From positions 2,170,001 through 2,234,000 of the forward strand of contig NZ_CP062163.1 of the NCBI RefSeq assembly GCF_014844095.1: 64,000 bases of DNA, written 5' to 3'. Origin of the DNA: Brevibacillus sp. JNUCC-41 (lineage in GTDB: Bacteria > Bacillota > Bacilli > Bacillales > DSM-1321). Made by a program: the position numbers and the translations under genes. Below are positions 52,978-63,605 of this stretch, piece after piece (positions within the stretch are counted from its first letter, which is position 1; each line of letters begins with the position of its first letter). The notes beneath the pieces are model-generated. The model worked only from the letters and a program-made list of their open reading frames with translations, was not told the DNA's origin and did no database searches.

Positions 52978-54170
52978 TGCGCAAATTCATCAACATTTTA
53001 AGGGGAAATATGAGTGTGGTCGGACTTGTATTACTCATGACCGTTTCCTTTTGCTATGCAATGTTTCAAGGTGGTTTTGTCAGTTGGTTCATTTTTTATT
53101 CATTTTTGCCGTTTTCTGTGTACGCTTTGATTCTGCTGTTTTATCCGCTGCATGATTTGATCGTTGAGAGAAAGGTCAATAAAAGGGAATGTCAGGCCGG
53201 CGAATCTGTTGAAATAGCATTGACGTTTATCCGTAAAAACCGGCTGCCCCTATTATTTATGGTGGTAGAGGAGGAATTCCCTCAGCGTCTGGAAGATAGG
53301 GGATTCCAAAGGAAAGTCATTATCTTTCCGGGATTCAGGCGTACCTTCAGCATGTCATATACCTTGGAAGACATGGAGCGTGGAGAGCATTCATTTCAAT
53401 CGATCCGCTTTTGGGTTGGGGATTTTTTCGGGTTAGTCGAAAAGGAAGCGATATATAGTTCACCTCTGAAAATAACTGTTTTTCCTCGTTATCATGAGCT
53501 TGCCTACAGTGGTATTGATCGAGTGTTCAATCAGGGGGCAGTGGTTTCAACAAAGAAAACACAACGGGAACATTCAGTGGTATCCGGAGTAAGGGAATAT
53601 CAGCCAGGCGATCAGTTGTCATGGATTAATTGGAAGGCGACGGCCAGAACGAGTGAAATCATGACGAAGGAATTCGAAGTGCAGAAAAACCGGGATGTAT
53701 TCATCATGCTTGATGTAAAGCCGTCGGATTTATTCGAAGAATCCATTGTAATGGCGGCTTCCGTTGCTCACGCCATGTTAAAGAAAGGCATGGAAATTGG
53801 GTATGTGAGTATGGGGTCGAGGATGATCATACCGGCAGCAGCAGGCAATAACCAGAAACGAAAGATTTTTTACAGACTTGTTAAAGAAGAGCCGAGTGTT
53901 GTAAACGCATTAAATGAAAATGTCAGGAAGGGAATTCTTCCGGCAAACGCTGCTGTGATATTCATCGTTTCAGACTTAACTTTAGAAAAGGTGGACATAT
54001 TGAGTGCTTTCCAGCCTAATCAGGGATTAATGTTATGTGTTAAGAAACAGGCAAATCTTACTGATGAGGAAAGGTTATCAAGTTCTACAGCTGTTTCGAG
54101 GGGGATGAAGGTTAGCTTTTTTGAACAGGGCCAACTAAAGTTTGATAGATCAGAGGTGATGGCAAAGTGA
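52977..54170 (+). CDS. yeaD: DUF58 membrane-anchored protein
   Basis: The 397-residue protein has two N-terminal membrane segments (about 13-52) and the DUF58 core with YQPGDQLSWINWKATARTSE, followed by a von Willebrand A-like part (VFIMLDVKPSD). It works with the MoxR ATPase in an unknown envelope function. It overlaps both neighbours by 1-4 bp, so the three genes are coupled. Confidence 0.85.
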   Translation: MRKFINILRGNMSVVGLVLLMTVSFCYAMFQGGFVSWFIFYSFLPFSVYALILLFYPLHDLIVERKVNKRECQAGESVEIALTFIRKNRLPLLFMVVEEEFPQRLEDRGFQRKVIIFPGFRRTFSMSYTLEDMERGEHSFQSIRFWVGDFFGLVEKEAIYSSPLKITVFPRYHELAYSGIDRVFNQGAVVSTKKTQREHSVVSGVREYQPGDQLSWINWKATARTSEIMTKEFEVQKNRDVFIMLDVKPSDLFEESIVMAASVAHAMLKKGMEIGYVSMGSRMIIPAAAGNNQKRKIFYRLVKEEPSVVNALNENVRKGILPANAAVIFIVSDLTLEKVDILSAFQPNQGLMLCVKKQANLTDEERLSSSTAVSRGMKVSFFEQGQLKFDRSEVMAK

Positions 54171-56359
54171 ATGTCACTACCGAAAAGTTGGAAGGATACA
54201 TGCATGTCTTGATGTATGTATTTGGTCTGTTGTTGATTACTGAATGGTTAAGGCCTGTCGATAAACTCACCGATACAGGTAATATCATCATTTTTATTTT
54301 ATTTTTGCTCTTTTCCCTGCTGCTGCATTATTTCCGCCTACATTGGTCAATCCGAGTTATTCTCAATAGTGCTTATATAATGATTTCATTACAGTTCCTC
54401 CATTTAAACGACGCTTTATTTCAATTGTCATGGCTGAAAGGATTTCTAGCGGATTTTAAGGGCAATCTTGGTTTCATATATGATGGGAATTGGGAGTTGA
54501 TCACAAATCCATTTCGAACGTTGTTATTTTTTGTCCTTCTTTGGCTTGTAACATACTTGATCCATTACTGGGTGATGGTGAGGCAAAGCATCTTTTTCTT
54601 TTTTATGTTAACGGTGATTTTTATATCTGTACTAGACACATTCACTCCTTATGCGGGGGATATGGCAATGATTAGAATAATCATCATCGGCTTCTTGATG
54701 CTAGGCCTGCTGTCCCTGCTGCGTCTGACGATACAGGAGAGGATCAAGTTTCAGATGGCTTCCATCAATAAGTGGATCTTGATGCTGACCGGCATGATAT
54801 TGGTAAGTGTCCTTGTTGGTTTCGCTGCCCCGAAGCTCTCTCCGCAGTGGCCGGACCCGGTGCCTTATATTACTTCTTATTCTGATAAAGCGGGGAAAGA
54901 AGAAGGCGGTTCGAAGCGTAAAAGTGTGGGATATGATGAAGACGATTCGGCGCTTGGCGGTTCGATAGAGCCGGATAGTTCCATCGTTTTTTATAATAAT
55001 GCTCCTGCAGGACATTACTGGAAAGTCGAGAACAAGGATATTTATACCGGTAAAGGGTGGGATTCCATACTGGAAACGGACTTTCACACTTTTTCCAACG
55101 GACAGGATATGGCATCTTTAGGTCTTCACGACGTTACTGAAGTGGTGAGGACAGAAGGAATGACGGCAAATGTGTCCATGATGGAATCATATTCCCATAT
55201 CCTTCATCCGCAATCCGGGTATTTAAAAAAGATTGAGGCCAAAAACGGGAAGGATTTCAAATATTATCAGGGAATGGACAAAGTTATTTCCGAACAGGAT
55301 AATGGCGAACGACTTTCCCTGAAAGAGTATGAGCTTAGCTATGATATGCAGAGTTTTGATATAGCTGAGTTAAGGAAGGTAACGGATCCCGACGGGTCGA
55401 TGGATTTAATAATGGAAAAAAACACTCAGCTTCCAGAGGGTTTGCCAAACCGGATATATGAATTGGCATCCCGGCTTATAAGAAATGAAACGAATTGGTA
55501 CGATAAAGCAAAAGCCATTGAGGATTATTTTGACGGACCTGAATTCATTTATTCTAAGGATGATGTTCCCTATCCGGAGAGCAATCAAGATTATGTCGAT
55601 CAATTCTTATTCGAGACACAGATAGGGTATTGTGATAATTTTTCAAGTGCAATGGTCGTTTTACTAAGAGCCGCCAATATGCCTGCAAGGTGGGTAAAGG
55701 GTTATACGGAAGGGGAAAAATCAATCCTTGATGGCGAATCCGTTTATAAGGTGACCAATAATAATGCGCATTCCTGGGTCGAGGTTTATTTTGCAGGGAT
55801 AGGCTGGGTTCCCTTCGAGCCGACAAAGGGTTTTGATGGGGAAGTTGAATTTTACGATTCGGAATGGAAACAGGAAGTGAAGAACACTGAAGAAACCCCA
55901 ATTAATAAAGAGCAAACAAGGAAAGAGGCCAAGGAACGTCATGATACACCTGATAGGGAAACTCGATCCCCCTTGAAAACAGGGAACATGGAATGGTTCT
56001 TAAAATGGACTGCCATCACACTGTCAGGTGTAATGATACTTGCTTCTATTGGTTATTTCTTCAGAAGGAAGTGGATTCCCCATCTGCAGATTCTTCGTTA
56101 TAGAAAGAAAACCGGTGCTCATTTCTCGACTGCCTATTTAATATTATTGAAACAGTTAAAACGAGCTGGTTTGGTTCGTCCGGAGGGGCAAACTTTAAGG
56201 GAGTACGCCGCCTATGTGGATGCAGTGTACGATACGGATGAGATGAGTGAATTAACGGCTAAATACGAGATAATGATATATCGTGGAGACGTGGAAGATG
56301 GCGAATGGAAACACTTTCAAAAGGGTTGGGAAAGTTTAATGAGAAAAACTAGCTCTTGA
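54167..56359 (+). CDS. yebA: Transglutaminase-like membrane protein
   Basis: The 730-residue protein has five to six N-terminal membrane segments (within 1-220), an extracellular transglutaminase-core domain with the Cys-His-Asp triad (GYCDNFSSAMV, AHSWVEVYF, PFEPTKGFD), and one more membrane helix (about 610-630) before a cytosolic tail. It may cross-link or cleave a cell-surface protein. It completes the MoxR-DUF58-transglutaminase operon. Confidence 0.85.
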   Translation: MNVTTEKLEGYMHVLMYVFGLLLITEWLRPVDKLTDTGNIIIFILFLLFSLLLHYFRLHWSIRVILNSAYIMISLQFLHLNDALFQLSWLKGFLADFKGNLGFIYDGNWELITNPFRTLLFFVLLWLVTYLIHYWVMVRQSIFFFFMLTVIFISVLDTFTPYAGDMAMIRIIIIGFLMLGLLSLLRLTIQERIKFQMASINKWILMLTGMILVSVLVGFAAPKLSPQWPDPVPYITSYSDKAGKEEGGSKRKSVGYDEDDSALGGSIEPDSSIVFYNNAPAGHYWKVENKDIYTGKGWDSILETDFHTFSNGQDMASLGLHDVTEVVRTEGMTANVSMMESYSHILHPQSGYLKKIEAKNGKDFKYYQGMDKVISEQDNGERLSLKEYELSYDMQSFDIAELRKVTDPDGSMDLIMEKNTQLPEGLPNRIYELASRLIRNETNWYDKAKAIEDYFDGPEFIYSKDDVPYPESNQDYVDQFLFETQIGYCDNFSSAMVVLLRAANMPARWVKGYTEGEKSILDGESVYKVTNNNAHSWVEVYFAGIGWVPFEPTKGFDGEVEFYDSEWKQEVKNTEETPINKEQTRKEAKERHDTPDRETRSPLKTGNMEWFLKWTAITLSGVMILASIGYFFRRKWIPHLQILRYRKKTGAHFSTAYLILLKQLKRAGLVRPEGQTLREYAAYVDAVYDTDEMSELTAKYEIMIYRGDVEDGEWKHFQKGWESLMRKTSS

Positions 56360-56413
56360 CCAGGTTTTTATTATATTGATACAATAACAAAAACTAACTT
56401 AAACTAATATATC

Positions 56414-56482
56414 CTTCATATATCCTCGATAATATGGATCGAAAGTTTCTACCGAATCACCGTAAATGATTTGACTATGAAG
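56414..56482 (+). ncRNA. Guanine-class purine riboswitch before guaA
   Basis: CTTCATA and TATGAAG form P1. The conserved loops are GATAATATGG, GTTTCTACC and CCGTAAATG, and GACTATG places C at the specificity position, which selects guanine rather than adenine. A terminator (56479-56530) overlaps P1. Confidence 0.9.
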
Positions 56483-56530
56483 GCGGATTTTAACAGGAAA
56501 GCTGAAAATCTGCCTTCGTCTATACTTTTT
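56479..56530 (+). terminator. Riboswitch-controlled terminator
   Basis: GAAGGCGGATTTT and GAAAATCTGCCTTC pair, with a T-rich tail. Guanine binding would let this hairpin form and cut guaA expression. Confidence 0.7.
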
Positions 56531-56639
56531 CTGTATTTTTGAGGGTGGATTTTTAGTTTTTCTTTTTTTATGATAATATTTTTTATAAGAAATTATCACT
56601 CGATTTTATGAGTGAATTACATTGATAGAGGTGACGTTT

Positions 56640-58196
56640 GTGCCGGGGAAAACAGAATTGCAAAAAAACCAGGAAATGATCGTAGTACTTGATTTCGGAA
56701 GCCAATATAATCAATTGATCACTCGTCGTATCCGCGAATTTGGTGTGTACAGTGAGCTTCATCCTCATACAATTACTGTAGAAGAAATCGAGAAAATGAA
56801 CCCAACGGGAATTATTTTCTCAGGTGGTCCGAACAGTGTTTATGATGCAAATGCATTTGGTTGTGATGAACGCATATTCGAAATGGGCCTTCCGATTTTC
56901 GGTATTTGTTATGGAATGCAGCTTATGACTAAACATTTTGGCGGTAAGGTGGAGCCAGCGAAAAACCGTGAATACGGAAAAGCGACACTTTCCATTCAAA
57001 ATGAGTCTAAGTTATTCAGCGACCTGCCGAAAGAACAAATCGTCTGGATGAGCCATGGTGATTTAGTGGTGGAAACGCCTGAAGGTTTCAAAGTTGATGG
57101 GACAAACCCGTCTTGCCCAATTTCGGCTATGAGTGACGAGTCACGTAAATTGTATGCCGTGCAATTCCATCCTGAAGTCCGTCATTCGGTTTACGGTAAT
57201 GACATTTTGAAAAATTTCGTATTCGGCGTTTGTGGCTGTAAAGGTGACTGGTCAATGGAGAACTTCATTGAAATTGAGATGGAGAAAATCCGCCAAACGG
57301 TCGGAGATAAAAAAGTATTATGCGCATTGAGCGGCGGTGTGGATTCATCCGTGGTTGCTGTATTGATCCATAAAGCGATTGGCGATCAGCTGACATGTAT
57401 TTTCGTTGATCATGGATTACTTCGTAAAGGGGAAGCTGAAGGTGTAATGGAAACATTCAGTGAAGGCTTCAATATGAATGTAATCAAGGTCGATGCAAAA
57501 GAACGTTTCCTATCGAAACTTGCTGGCGTTTCAGATCCGGAACAAAAACGGAAAATCATCGGTAACGAGTTCATCTACGTATTCGATGACGAAGCAACGA
57601 AGCTCGAAGGAATTGATTTCCTTGCACAGGGTACACTTTACACAGACATTATCGAAAGTGGTACGGCCACTGCACAAACAATTAAATCGCATCATAACGT
57701 TGGCGGTCTGCCGGAAGATATGCAATTTAAATTGATTGAGCCTTTGAACACTCTATTCAAGGATGAAGTGCGGGCACTTGGAAGTGAAATGGGCATTCCG
57801 GATGAAATCGTTTGGCGTCAACCATTCCCGGGTCCAGGTTTAGGTATTCGTGTATTAGGCGAAATTTCAGATGAAAAACTTGAAATCGTTCGTGAATCTG
57901 ACCATATCTTACGTGAGGAAATTAAAAAGAATGGTTTGGAACGTGAAATTTGGCAGTACTTTACGGTGCTTCCTAACATTCGAAGCGTTGGGGTAATGGG
58001 CGACGCGCGTACGTATGATTATACAATCGGAATCCGTGCGGTTACATCCATTGACGGAATGACGTCCGATTGGGCAAGAATCCCATGGGATGTACTTGAA
58101 ATCATCTCAACGAGAATCGTTAATGAAGTAAACCATGTAAACCGCGTGGTGTATGACATTACGTCTAAGCCGCCTGCAACAATCGAGTGGGAATAG
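56640..58196 (+). CDS. guaA: GMP synthase (glutamine-hydrolysing)
   Basis: The product turns XMP into GMP using glutamine and ATP. Its 518 residues have a glutamine amidotransferase domain with catalytic C90 (GICYGMQLM), the PP-loop [11 protein letters not shown] and a C-terminal dimer domain ending [10 protein letters not shown]. The GTG at 56640 follows AGAGGTGA; the frame from 56622 lies over that site. It follows a guanine riboswitch. The order yeaC-yeaD-yebA-guaA-pbuG matches B. subtilis. Confidence 0.95.
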   Translation: MPGKTELQKNQEMIVVLDFGSQYNQLITRRIREFGVYSELHPHTITVEEIEKMNPTGIIFSGGPNSVYDANAFGCDERIFEMGLPIFGICYGMQLMTKHFGGKVEPAKNREYGKATLSIQNESKLFSDLPKEQIVWMSHGDLVVETPEGFKVDGTNPSCPISAMSDESRKLYAVQFHPEVRHSVYGNDILKNFVFGVCGCKGDWSMENFIEIEMEKIRQTVGDKKVLCALSGGVDSSVVAVLIHKAIGDQLTCIFVDHGLLRKGEAEGVMETFSEGFNMNVIKVDAKERFLSKLAGVSDPEQKRKIIGNEFIYVFDDEATKLEGIDFLAQGTLYTDIIESGTATAQTIKSHHNVGGLPEDMQFKLIEPLNTLFKDEVRALGSEMGIPDEIVWRQPFPGPGLGIRVLGEISDEKLEIVRESDHILREEIKKNGLEREIWQYFTVLPNIRSVGVMGDARTYDYTIGIRAVTSIDGMTSDWARIPWDVLEIISTRIVNEVNHVNRVVYDITSKPPATIEWE

Positions 58197-58212
58197 AAGA
58201 TTAAAATCATCC

Positions 58213-58248
58213 AATCAGTGAAGGAATTAACCTTCACTGATTTTTTTT
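58213..58248 (+). terminator. Terminator of guaA
   Basis: AATCAGTGAAGG and CCTTCACTGATT with a six-base loop, then seven T residues. Confidence 0.85.
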
Positions 58249-58440
58249 GGTTAAAAATAATTTTTTGAATATGTAGATTACTTACATTTCCCGTATGTTG
58301 GCGAATATATAGCCATAATAAGTAAGAGATATATAGCGAAAAGCGAACATTTCCTAAAATTGCATAAAAAATATTCGTTTGGTATATTGACGATTATTTT
58401 AGTGATTGGTACACTATACCTATAATAATAAAAAACATAA

Positions 58441-58511
58441 TTGTCGTATAATATTGGGGATATGGCCCAAAAGTTTCTACCAAGCTGCCGTGAACGGCTT
58501 GACTACGATGT
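58441..58511 (+). ncRNA. Guanine-class purine riboswitch before the pbuG-type gene
   Basis: TCGTA (58444-58448) and TACGA (58504-58508) form P1. GGATATGGCCC, GTTTCTACC, GCCGTGAACGGC and GACTACG match the class, again with C at the ligand-specifying position. Confidence 0.9.
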
Positions 58512-58565
58512 GTATGGATTGGCGAGTATGGATAAACCGCCACTTCTTTACATGACTGCAGTCAA

Positions 58566-58600
58566 GCCCCGTTCAAAAGTGAATGGGGCATTTTCTGTTG
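58566..58600 (+). terminator. Riboswitch-controlled terminator
   Basis: GCCCCGTTC and GAATGGGGC with a short loop and TTTTC; sits between the aptamer and the permease start. Confidence 0.75.
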
Positions 58601-58631
58601 GCTTATGATTTTATGATAGGGGAGACTCATA

Positions 58632-59963
58632 ATGAAAAATTATTTTCGGTTTAACGAGCTGGGGACTAATTATCGCCGTGAAATACTTGGCGGACTAACT
58701 ACATTCCTTTCAATGGCATATATCCTGGTTGTTAACCCTGTGATGCTGACTTTACAAAGTATCGAGGACTATCCGGATGAATTGAGAATGGACTACGGAG
58801 CGGTTTTTGCAGCTACCGCCTTAGCAGCCGCAATTGGCTCGATATTGATGGGACTTATAGCCAGGTATCCAATCTCGCTTGCCCCGGGCATGGGATTGAA
58901 TGCTTTCTTTGCTTTTACAGTTGTACTTGGTTTTGGGATTCCTTGGCAGACGGCTTTATCAGGGGTATTGATTTCAGGTATAATCTTCGTTTTGCTTTCC
59001 CTATCGGGAATACGTGAGAAAATCATTAATGCAATTCCGGTCGAATTGAAATACGCAGTTGGAGCCGGTATCGGTTTGTTCATTACCTTTGTAGGGTTTC
59101 AGAATGCTGGAATCATAACGAATGATGACAGCGTTCTTGTCGGACTGGGCGACTTGACATCAGGAAATACTTTATTGGCTGTGTTCGGAATTGTCGTAAC
59201 CGTCATTTTGATGACGAGAGGCGTCAAAAGCGGCGTGTTCATAGGTATGGTCATCACGGCCATTGCAGGAATGATCTTTGGACAAGTTCCGGTGCCGGAG
59301 AAAATAATCGGTGCCGTTCCTAGCATAGCGCCAACATTCGGGGTTGCGTTCGATGCCTTCGGAAATCCCGGTGATCTCTTCACTGGTCAAATGCTAATCG
59401 TGATATTGACCTTCTTGTTCGTAGCTTTCTTTGATACAGCCGGTACGTTAGTGGCCGTTGCGCAACAAGCTGGACTAATGAAGGATAATGTTCTTCCTAG
59501 AGTGGGAAAAGGATTACTTGCTGATTCATTATCCATCGTTTCAGGTGCAATTCTTGGTACATCCACCACGACATCATATGTAGAGTCTACATCAGGTGTT
59601 GCTGCTGGTGCTCGAAGCGGTTTCGCTGCTGTGGTGACAGGCTTACTGTTTGTCCTATCCCTTTTCTTCTTCCCGCTTCTTTCAGTTGTGACATCTGCGG
59701 TGACTGCGCCGGCATTGGTTATAGTCGGAGTATTAATGGCATCATCACTTAAAAATATTGACTGGCAAAAGTTCGAAATTGCGGTTCCGGCCTTCTTTAC
59801 GGTCATCATGATGCCTATGACATATTCAATTGCGACAGGTATAGCTTGCGGATTCATATTCTATCCAATCACCATGTCGATGAAAGGTAGAGCTAAAGAG
59901 GTTCACCCGATCATGTGGGGTCTTGGAGTCGTCTTCCTGCTATATTTCATTTTCTTGAAGTAA
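58632..59963 (+). CDS. pbuG: Guanine/hypoxanthine permease
   Basis: The 443-residue membrane protein has about 12-14 membrane segments and AzgA/NCS2-family motifs (LGGLTTFLSMAYILVVNP near residue 19, LAPGMGLNAFFAFTVV, SYVESTSGVAAGARSGFAA). It imports hypoxanthine and guanine by proton symport. A GGGGAGA site precedes the ATG. The riboswitch upstream shuts it off when guanine is plentiful. It is monocistronic with a terminator at 59979-60012. Confidence 0.9.
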   Translation: MKNYFRFNELGTNYRREILGGLTTFLSMAYILVVNPVMLTLQSIEDYPDELRMDYGAVFAATALAAAIGSILMGLIARYPISLAPGMGLNAFFAFTVVLGFGIPWQTALSGVLISGIIFVLLSLSGIREKIINAIPVELKYAVGAGIGLFITFVGFQNAGIITNDDSVLVGLGDLTSGNTLLAVFGIVVTVILMTRGVKSGVFIGMVITAIAGMIFGQVPVPEKIIGAVPSIAPTFGVAFDAFGNPGDLFTGQMLIVILTFLFVAFFDTAGTLVAVAQQAGLMKDNVLPRVGKGLLADSLSIVSGAILGTSTTTSYVESTSGVAAGARSGFAAVVTGLLFVLSLFFFPLLSVVTSAVTAPALVIVGVLMASSLKNIDWQKFEIAVPAFFTVIMMPMTYSIATGIACGFIFYPITMSMKGRAKEVHPIMWGLGVVFLLYFIFLK

Positions 59964-59978
59964 TAATGCAAGTAAGAA

Positions 59979-60012
59979 AGAAGAGTCCTGATTTCGGGGC
60001 TCTTCTTTCATG
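59979..60012 (+). terminator. Terminator of the permease gene
   Basis: AAGAAGAGTCCTGA-TTCGGGGCTCTTCTTT hairpin with T run. Confidence 0.8.
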
Positions 60013-60116
60013 TTGTAAGAGAAAGCTCATATCGTGTATAGTAAAAGGACTAAGTACTAAGTACTTTATCCTGTATGGGGCATAGAGATGACTTTGAGAA
60101 AAAAAGAGGGAGAAAA

Positions 60117-60959
60117 ATGAATGGTTTTATCGTTGAAAAGGTTTTGAACAATAACGTGGTGATTGCCACTCATCCGTCGTATGGAGAAGTCGTTTCTATT
60201 GGAAAGGGCTTAGGCTTCAACCGAAAGAAAGGCGAAGAGTTAAGTCCGAAACTTGCGGAAAAAACGTTTGTCCTGAAAAATGTTAAGGAACAGGAAAGTT
60301 ACAAAAAACTTTTGCCGCAGATCGATCAAAATCTTCAAGCTGCCATTATAGAATCCATTCATCTCATTAACGACCGGGTAACTGGGAAACTCAATGAACA
60401 TATACATGTCGGTTTAACTGATCATTTATTGTTCGCCCTTCAGCGAGTTTCGCAAGGAATGACTATCAAAAACCCATTCTTGAAAGAAACGATAACCCTT
60501 TATCCTTTTGAACATGATATTGCTGTTGATGTAATCGAATTAATCCAAGATAAGACAGGCATAGGCCTGCCCCAAGGGGAAATCGGTTTTATTACGCTTC
60601 ATATTCATAGTGCAATATCAAATAAAGACTTATCGGAAGTCAATCAGCATTCGCAGTTAATCTATCATCTTATCCAAATCGTTGAGGAACAGCTCAACGT
60701 ACAAATTAATAAGGATAGCATAGACTATTCACGTTTGGTCCGTCATTTAAGATTCATGATAGACAGGGTGTTGGCTGGGGAAAAAGTTGAGGAACCCGAA
60801 AAAATAGCAATGCTATTGAAAGAAGAATATCCTCTGTGTTACAATATCTCTTGGAAGCTAATAAAAATTATGCAGCAGAAATTAGGCAAACCGGTTTGTG
60901 ATGCGGAAGCTGTCTATTTAACGATGCATATCCAACGATTACAAAAGAAAATAAAATAA
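60117..60959 (+). CDS. glcT: GlcT, transcription antiterminator of ptsG
   Basis: The 280-residue protein has an RNA-binding CAT domain (about 1-60: MNGFIVEKVLNNNVVIATHP) and two PTS-regulated domains (PRD1 with EHIHVGLTDHLLFAL; PRD2 with VRHLRFMIDRVL and LTMHIQRL). When glucose is present it is dephosphorylated and binds the RAT ahead of ptsG, opening transcription. The ATG follows GAGGGAG; the upstream in-frame extension to 60075 lacks a site. Confidence 0.92.
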   Translation: MNGFIVEKVLNNNVVIATHPSYGEVVSIGKGLGFNRKKGEELSPKLAEKTFVLKNVKEQESYKKLLPQIDQNLQAAIIESIHLINDRVTGKLNEHIHVGLTDHLLFALQRVSQGMTIKNPFLKETITLYPFEHDIAVDVIELIQDKTGIGLPQGEIGFITLHIHSAISNKDLSEVNQHSQLIYHLIQIVEEQLNVQINKDSIDYSRLVRHLRFMIDRVLAGEKVEEPEKIAMLLKEEYPLCYNISWKLIKIMQQKLGKPVCDAEAVYLTMHIQRLQKKIK

Positions 60960-60967
60960 AAGAACAT

Positions 60968-61083
60968 TAACTTACGTGTTACTGATTCGATCAGGCATAA
61001 GTGAGGAGAATGATTGTTATGAAAGAGGGTATTATATACCTGAATTTTCATTTCAATCCTATCTTTGCTTATGCCTTTTTTGT
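60968..61083 (+). promoter_or_regulatory. RAT antiterminator and overlapping terminator of ptsG
   Basis: TACGTGTTACTGATTCGATC and AGGCATAAGTGAG match the B. subtilis ptsG RAT closely. GGCATAAG (60994-61001) can pair instead with CTTATGCC (61068-61077), followed by six T residues, giving the terminator that GlcT prevents. Confidence 0.88.
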
Positions 61084-61174
61084 ATTTGAATTCTGATGCG
61101 TGGGAAGATGAATACCATCGTTTAATGTAACCGTTTTATTAGCGTGGAAAAAGCAGTAAAGAGGAGGAAAGCCT

Positions 61175-63244
61175 ATGTTTAAGAAGTTGTTTGGTGTTTT
61201 GCAAAAAATCGGAAAAGCTTTGATGCTTCCTGTAGCTATTTTACCGGCGGCCGGAATTTTGCTTGCATTTGGTAATGCATTGCAAAACGAAACTTTGTTG
61301 GATATCGCCCCGTTTCTTGCGAGTGGCGGAGTGGAAATGGTTGCATCGGTAATGGAGAATGCCGGAAATATTATTTTTGGGAATCTTCCCTTGTTGTTTG
61401 CTGTTGGGGTCGCGATTGGGTTAGCTGGCGGAGAGGGTGTTGCCGGCCTGGCTGCGATTATCGGGTTCTTGATTATGAATGTAACGATGGGAACCGTTCT
61501 TGGGATTGACGCTGCCGACATTGAGAACAATGGTGCGGTGTATAGCAATGTTCTAGGAATTCCGACGTTAGGGACGGGTGTGTTCGGCGGTATTATTGTC
61601 GGTGTCATGGCTGCTGTTATGTATAATAAATTTTATGAAATTGAACTGCCTTCATATTTAGGGTTCTTTGCAGGTAAACGTTTTGTACCAATTGTAACGG
61701 CCGCAAGCGCAGTTATTCTTGGGTTGTTGATGATTTTGGTTTGGCCGACGATTCAATCGGGGTTAAATTCATTTTCCGAAAATATGTTGGGTGCTAACCT
61801 GACTCTGGGAGCTTTCGTGTTTGGGGTTGTAGAACGTGCGTTGATTCCCTTTGGATTGCATCATATTTTCTATTCGCCATTCTGGTTCGAATTTGGCAGC
61901 TACATCCCTCAAGGTGGGGGGACGCCAGTCAGAGGAGACCAAGCCATCTTCATGGCACAAATTAAAGATGGTGTACAGAATTTAACGGCAGGTACCTTCA
62001 TGACTGGTAAGTATCCATTCATGATGTTCGGGTTACCAGCTGCGGCTTTGGCCATTTATCATGAAGCAAGACCGGAAAGAAAGAAAATAGTCGGGGGCTT
62101 GATGGCTTCTGCGGCACTTACATCTTTCTTGACGGGGATTACTGAGCCACTTGAATTTGCATTCTTATTTGTTGCACCGGTACTTTTCGGGATTCACTGT
62201 TTGTTTGCGGGTCTATCATTCATGACCATGCATTTACTGGACGTAAAAATCGGGATGACGTTTTCAGGTGGGTTGATCGATTACGTACTGTTCGGTTTAA
62301 TTAATCCGCAAACCAATGCATGGATCGTTATTCCGGTTGGTTTGGTCTTTGCGGTTATCTATTACTTTGGATTCCGATTTGCGATAAGGACGTTTAACCT
62401 TAAAACTCCTGGCCGTGAAGTGGAAGAGGATGAGGAAGCTGAAGGATCTGCAAGTACAGCTGGAAGTCTTCCTGGAGATATCTTGGATGCTATGGGCGGA
62501 AAAGAAAATATTTCTCACTTGGATGCATGCATTACCCGTCTTCGTGTATCAGTCAATGACATCGGTAACGTTGATAAAAATAGGTTGAAGAAACTTGGTG
62601 CCGCTGGAGTTCTGGAGGTGGGCAATAACATCCAGGCAATCTTCGGACCGCGTTCAGAAACTATCAAGGGACAAATGAAAGATATCATCGATGGAAAAAG
62701 GCCTCGTAAAGTTGAAGCATCTCCTGAAGTAGGCGTGGAAAAGCAAATTGAGGATGTCGTCCCGAAACCTTTACGGACGGATGAAGTTTCCGAGCGTTTT
62801 GTTTCTCCTATTAAAGGGGAATTAAAACCGATCACAGAAGTGCCTGATGCAGTTTTTGCTGAAAAAATGATGGGTGATGGGTTTGCAATTGTACCTGAGG
62901 AGGGAGTGGTTGTTTCTCCTGTAGACGGTACTATCGTTAACCTATTCCCTACTAAACATGCAATAGGTATCGTTTCCGAAGCTGGACGTGAAATCTTGAT
63001 ACATGTCGGGATCGATACAGTTAAGTTAGAAGGCAAAGGTTTCGAAGCGCTTGTTGCTCAAGGAGATAAAGTGACAAGTGGACAGCCGCTGCTTAAAGTT
63101 GATATAGAGTATGTCAAAAACAATGCCAGCTCTATCATTACGCCAATCGTCTTTACTAACCTTTCCGAAGGTGAAACTGTGAAGATTGAAAAGGCGGGAA
63201 ATGTAAATAGGGAAGAAGCGGACGTAATTTCCATCATTAAATAA
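61175..63244 (+). CDS. ptsG: Glucose PTS permease EIICBA
   Basis: The 689-residue protein imports and phosphorylates glucose. The order is EIIC membrane domain (about 1-410), EIIB with phosphorylated C452 ([10 protein letters not shown]) and EIIA with phosphorylated H610 ([10 protein letters not shown]). AGGAGG precedes the ATG. ptsH and ptsI, which follow ptsG in B. subtilis, are not here: a terminator and an rRNA operon come next. Regulation by GlcT is supported by the RAT directly upstream. Confidence 0.94.
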   Translation: MFKKLFGVLQKIGKALMLPVAILPAAGILLAFGNALQNETLLDIAPFLASGGVEMVASVMENAGNIIFGNLPLLFAVGVAIGLAGGEGVAGLAAIIGFLIMNVTMGTVLGIDAADIENNGAVYSNVLGIPTLGTGVFGGIIVGVMAAVMYNKFYEIELPSYLGFFAGKRFVPIVTAASAVILGLLMILVWPTIQSGLNSFSENMLGANLTLGAFVFGVVERALIPFGLHHIFYSPFWFEFGSYIPQGGGTPVRGDQAIFMAQIKDGVQNLTAGTFMTGKYPFMMFGLPAAALAIYHEARPERKKIVGGLMASAALTSFLTGITEPLEFAFLFVAPVLFGIHCLFAGLSFMTMHLLDVKIGMTFSGGLIDYVLFGLINPQTNAWIVIPVGLVFAVIYYFGFRFAIRTFNLKTPGREVEEDEEAEGSASTAGSLPGDILDAMGGKENISHLDACITRLRVSVNDIGNVDKNRLKKLGAAGVLEVGNNIQAIFGPRSETIKGQMKDIIDGKRPRKVEASPEVGVEKQIEDVVPKPLRTDEVSERFVSPIKGELKPITEVPDAVFAEKMMGDGFAIVPEEGVVVSPVDGTIVNLFPTKHAIGIVSEAGREILIHVGIDTVKLEGKGFEALVAQGDKVTSGQPLLKVDIEYVKNNASSIITPIVFTNLSEGETVKIEKAGNVNREEADVISIIK

Positions 63245-63254
63245 TCATTAATAA

Positions 63255-63291
63255 AAGGAGGGCAGCTATAATCAGCTGCCCTCCTTTTTTG
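63255..63291 (+). terminator. Terminator of ptsG
   Basis: AAAGGAGGGCAGCT and AGCTGCCCTCCTTT with a 6-base loop, then T residues. Confidence 0.9.
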
Positions 63292-63452
63292 ATAATTCAT
63301 TAGCAGAGTCCGGCTTTTATAGAAAGAAAGTGGTTCATGAAAAAAATGAACGGAATTTTAAAAGATTAAATTGACTTATCTATTTGCGAGTGCTAATATA
63401 TTAAATACACCACTTGAGACAAAAAGGATAAACAAGTAAATGATAACTTGTT

Positions 63453-63481
63453 GTTGACTTTATGTTTGAAAGGTGTTATAA
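63453..63481 (+). promoter_or_regulatory. rRNA operon promoter
   Basis: TTGACT (63453-63458) and TATAAT (63476-63481), 17 bp apart. A boxA-like TGCTCTTTGAAAACTG follows at about 63517-63532, as in Bacillus rRNA leaders. Confidence 0.85.
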
Positions 63482-63605
63482 TTAAAAAAGTCGCTAAAGA
63501 AGCGATGGGAAATATTGCTCTTTGAAAACTGAACAAAACAAAGCGCCAACGTTAAATTTTAAGTGAGCACACACTATCAAAAAAGCAAATGAGCAAGTCA
63601 AACAT

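Noticed and set aside
59387-59857. 156-codon minus-strand frame inside the pbuG-type gene
   Set aside because: Antisense shadow of a permease; no start signals.
61069-61608. 179-codon open frame on the minus strand across ptsG
   Set aside because: It is antisense to the well-supported EIIC domain, rich in P, I and N from reversed codons, and has no ribosome binding site.
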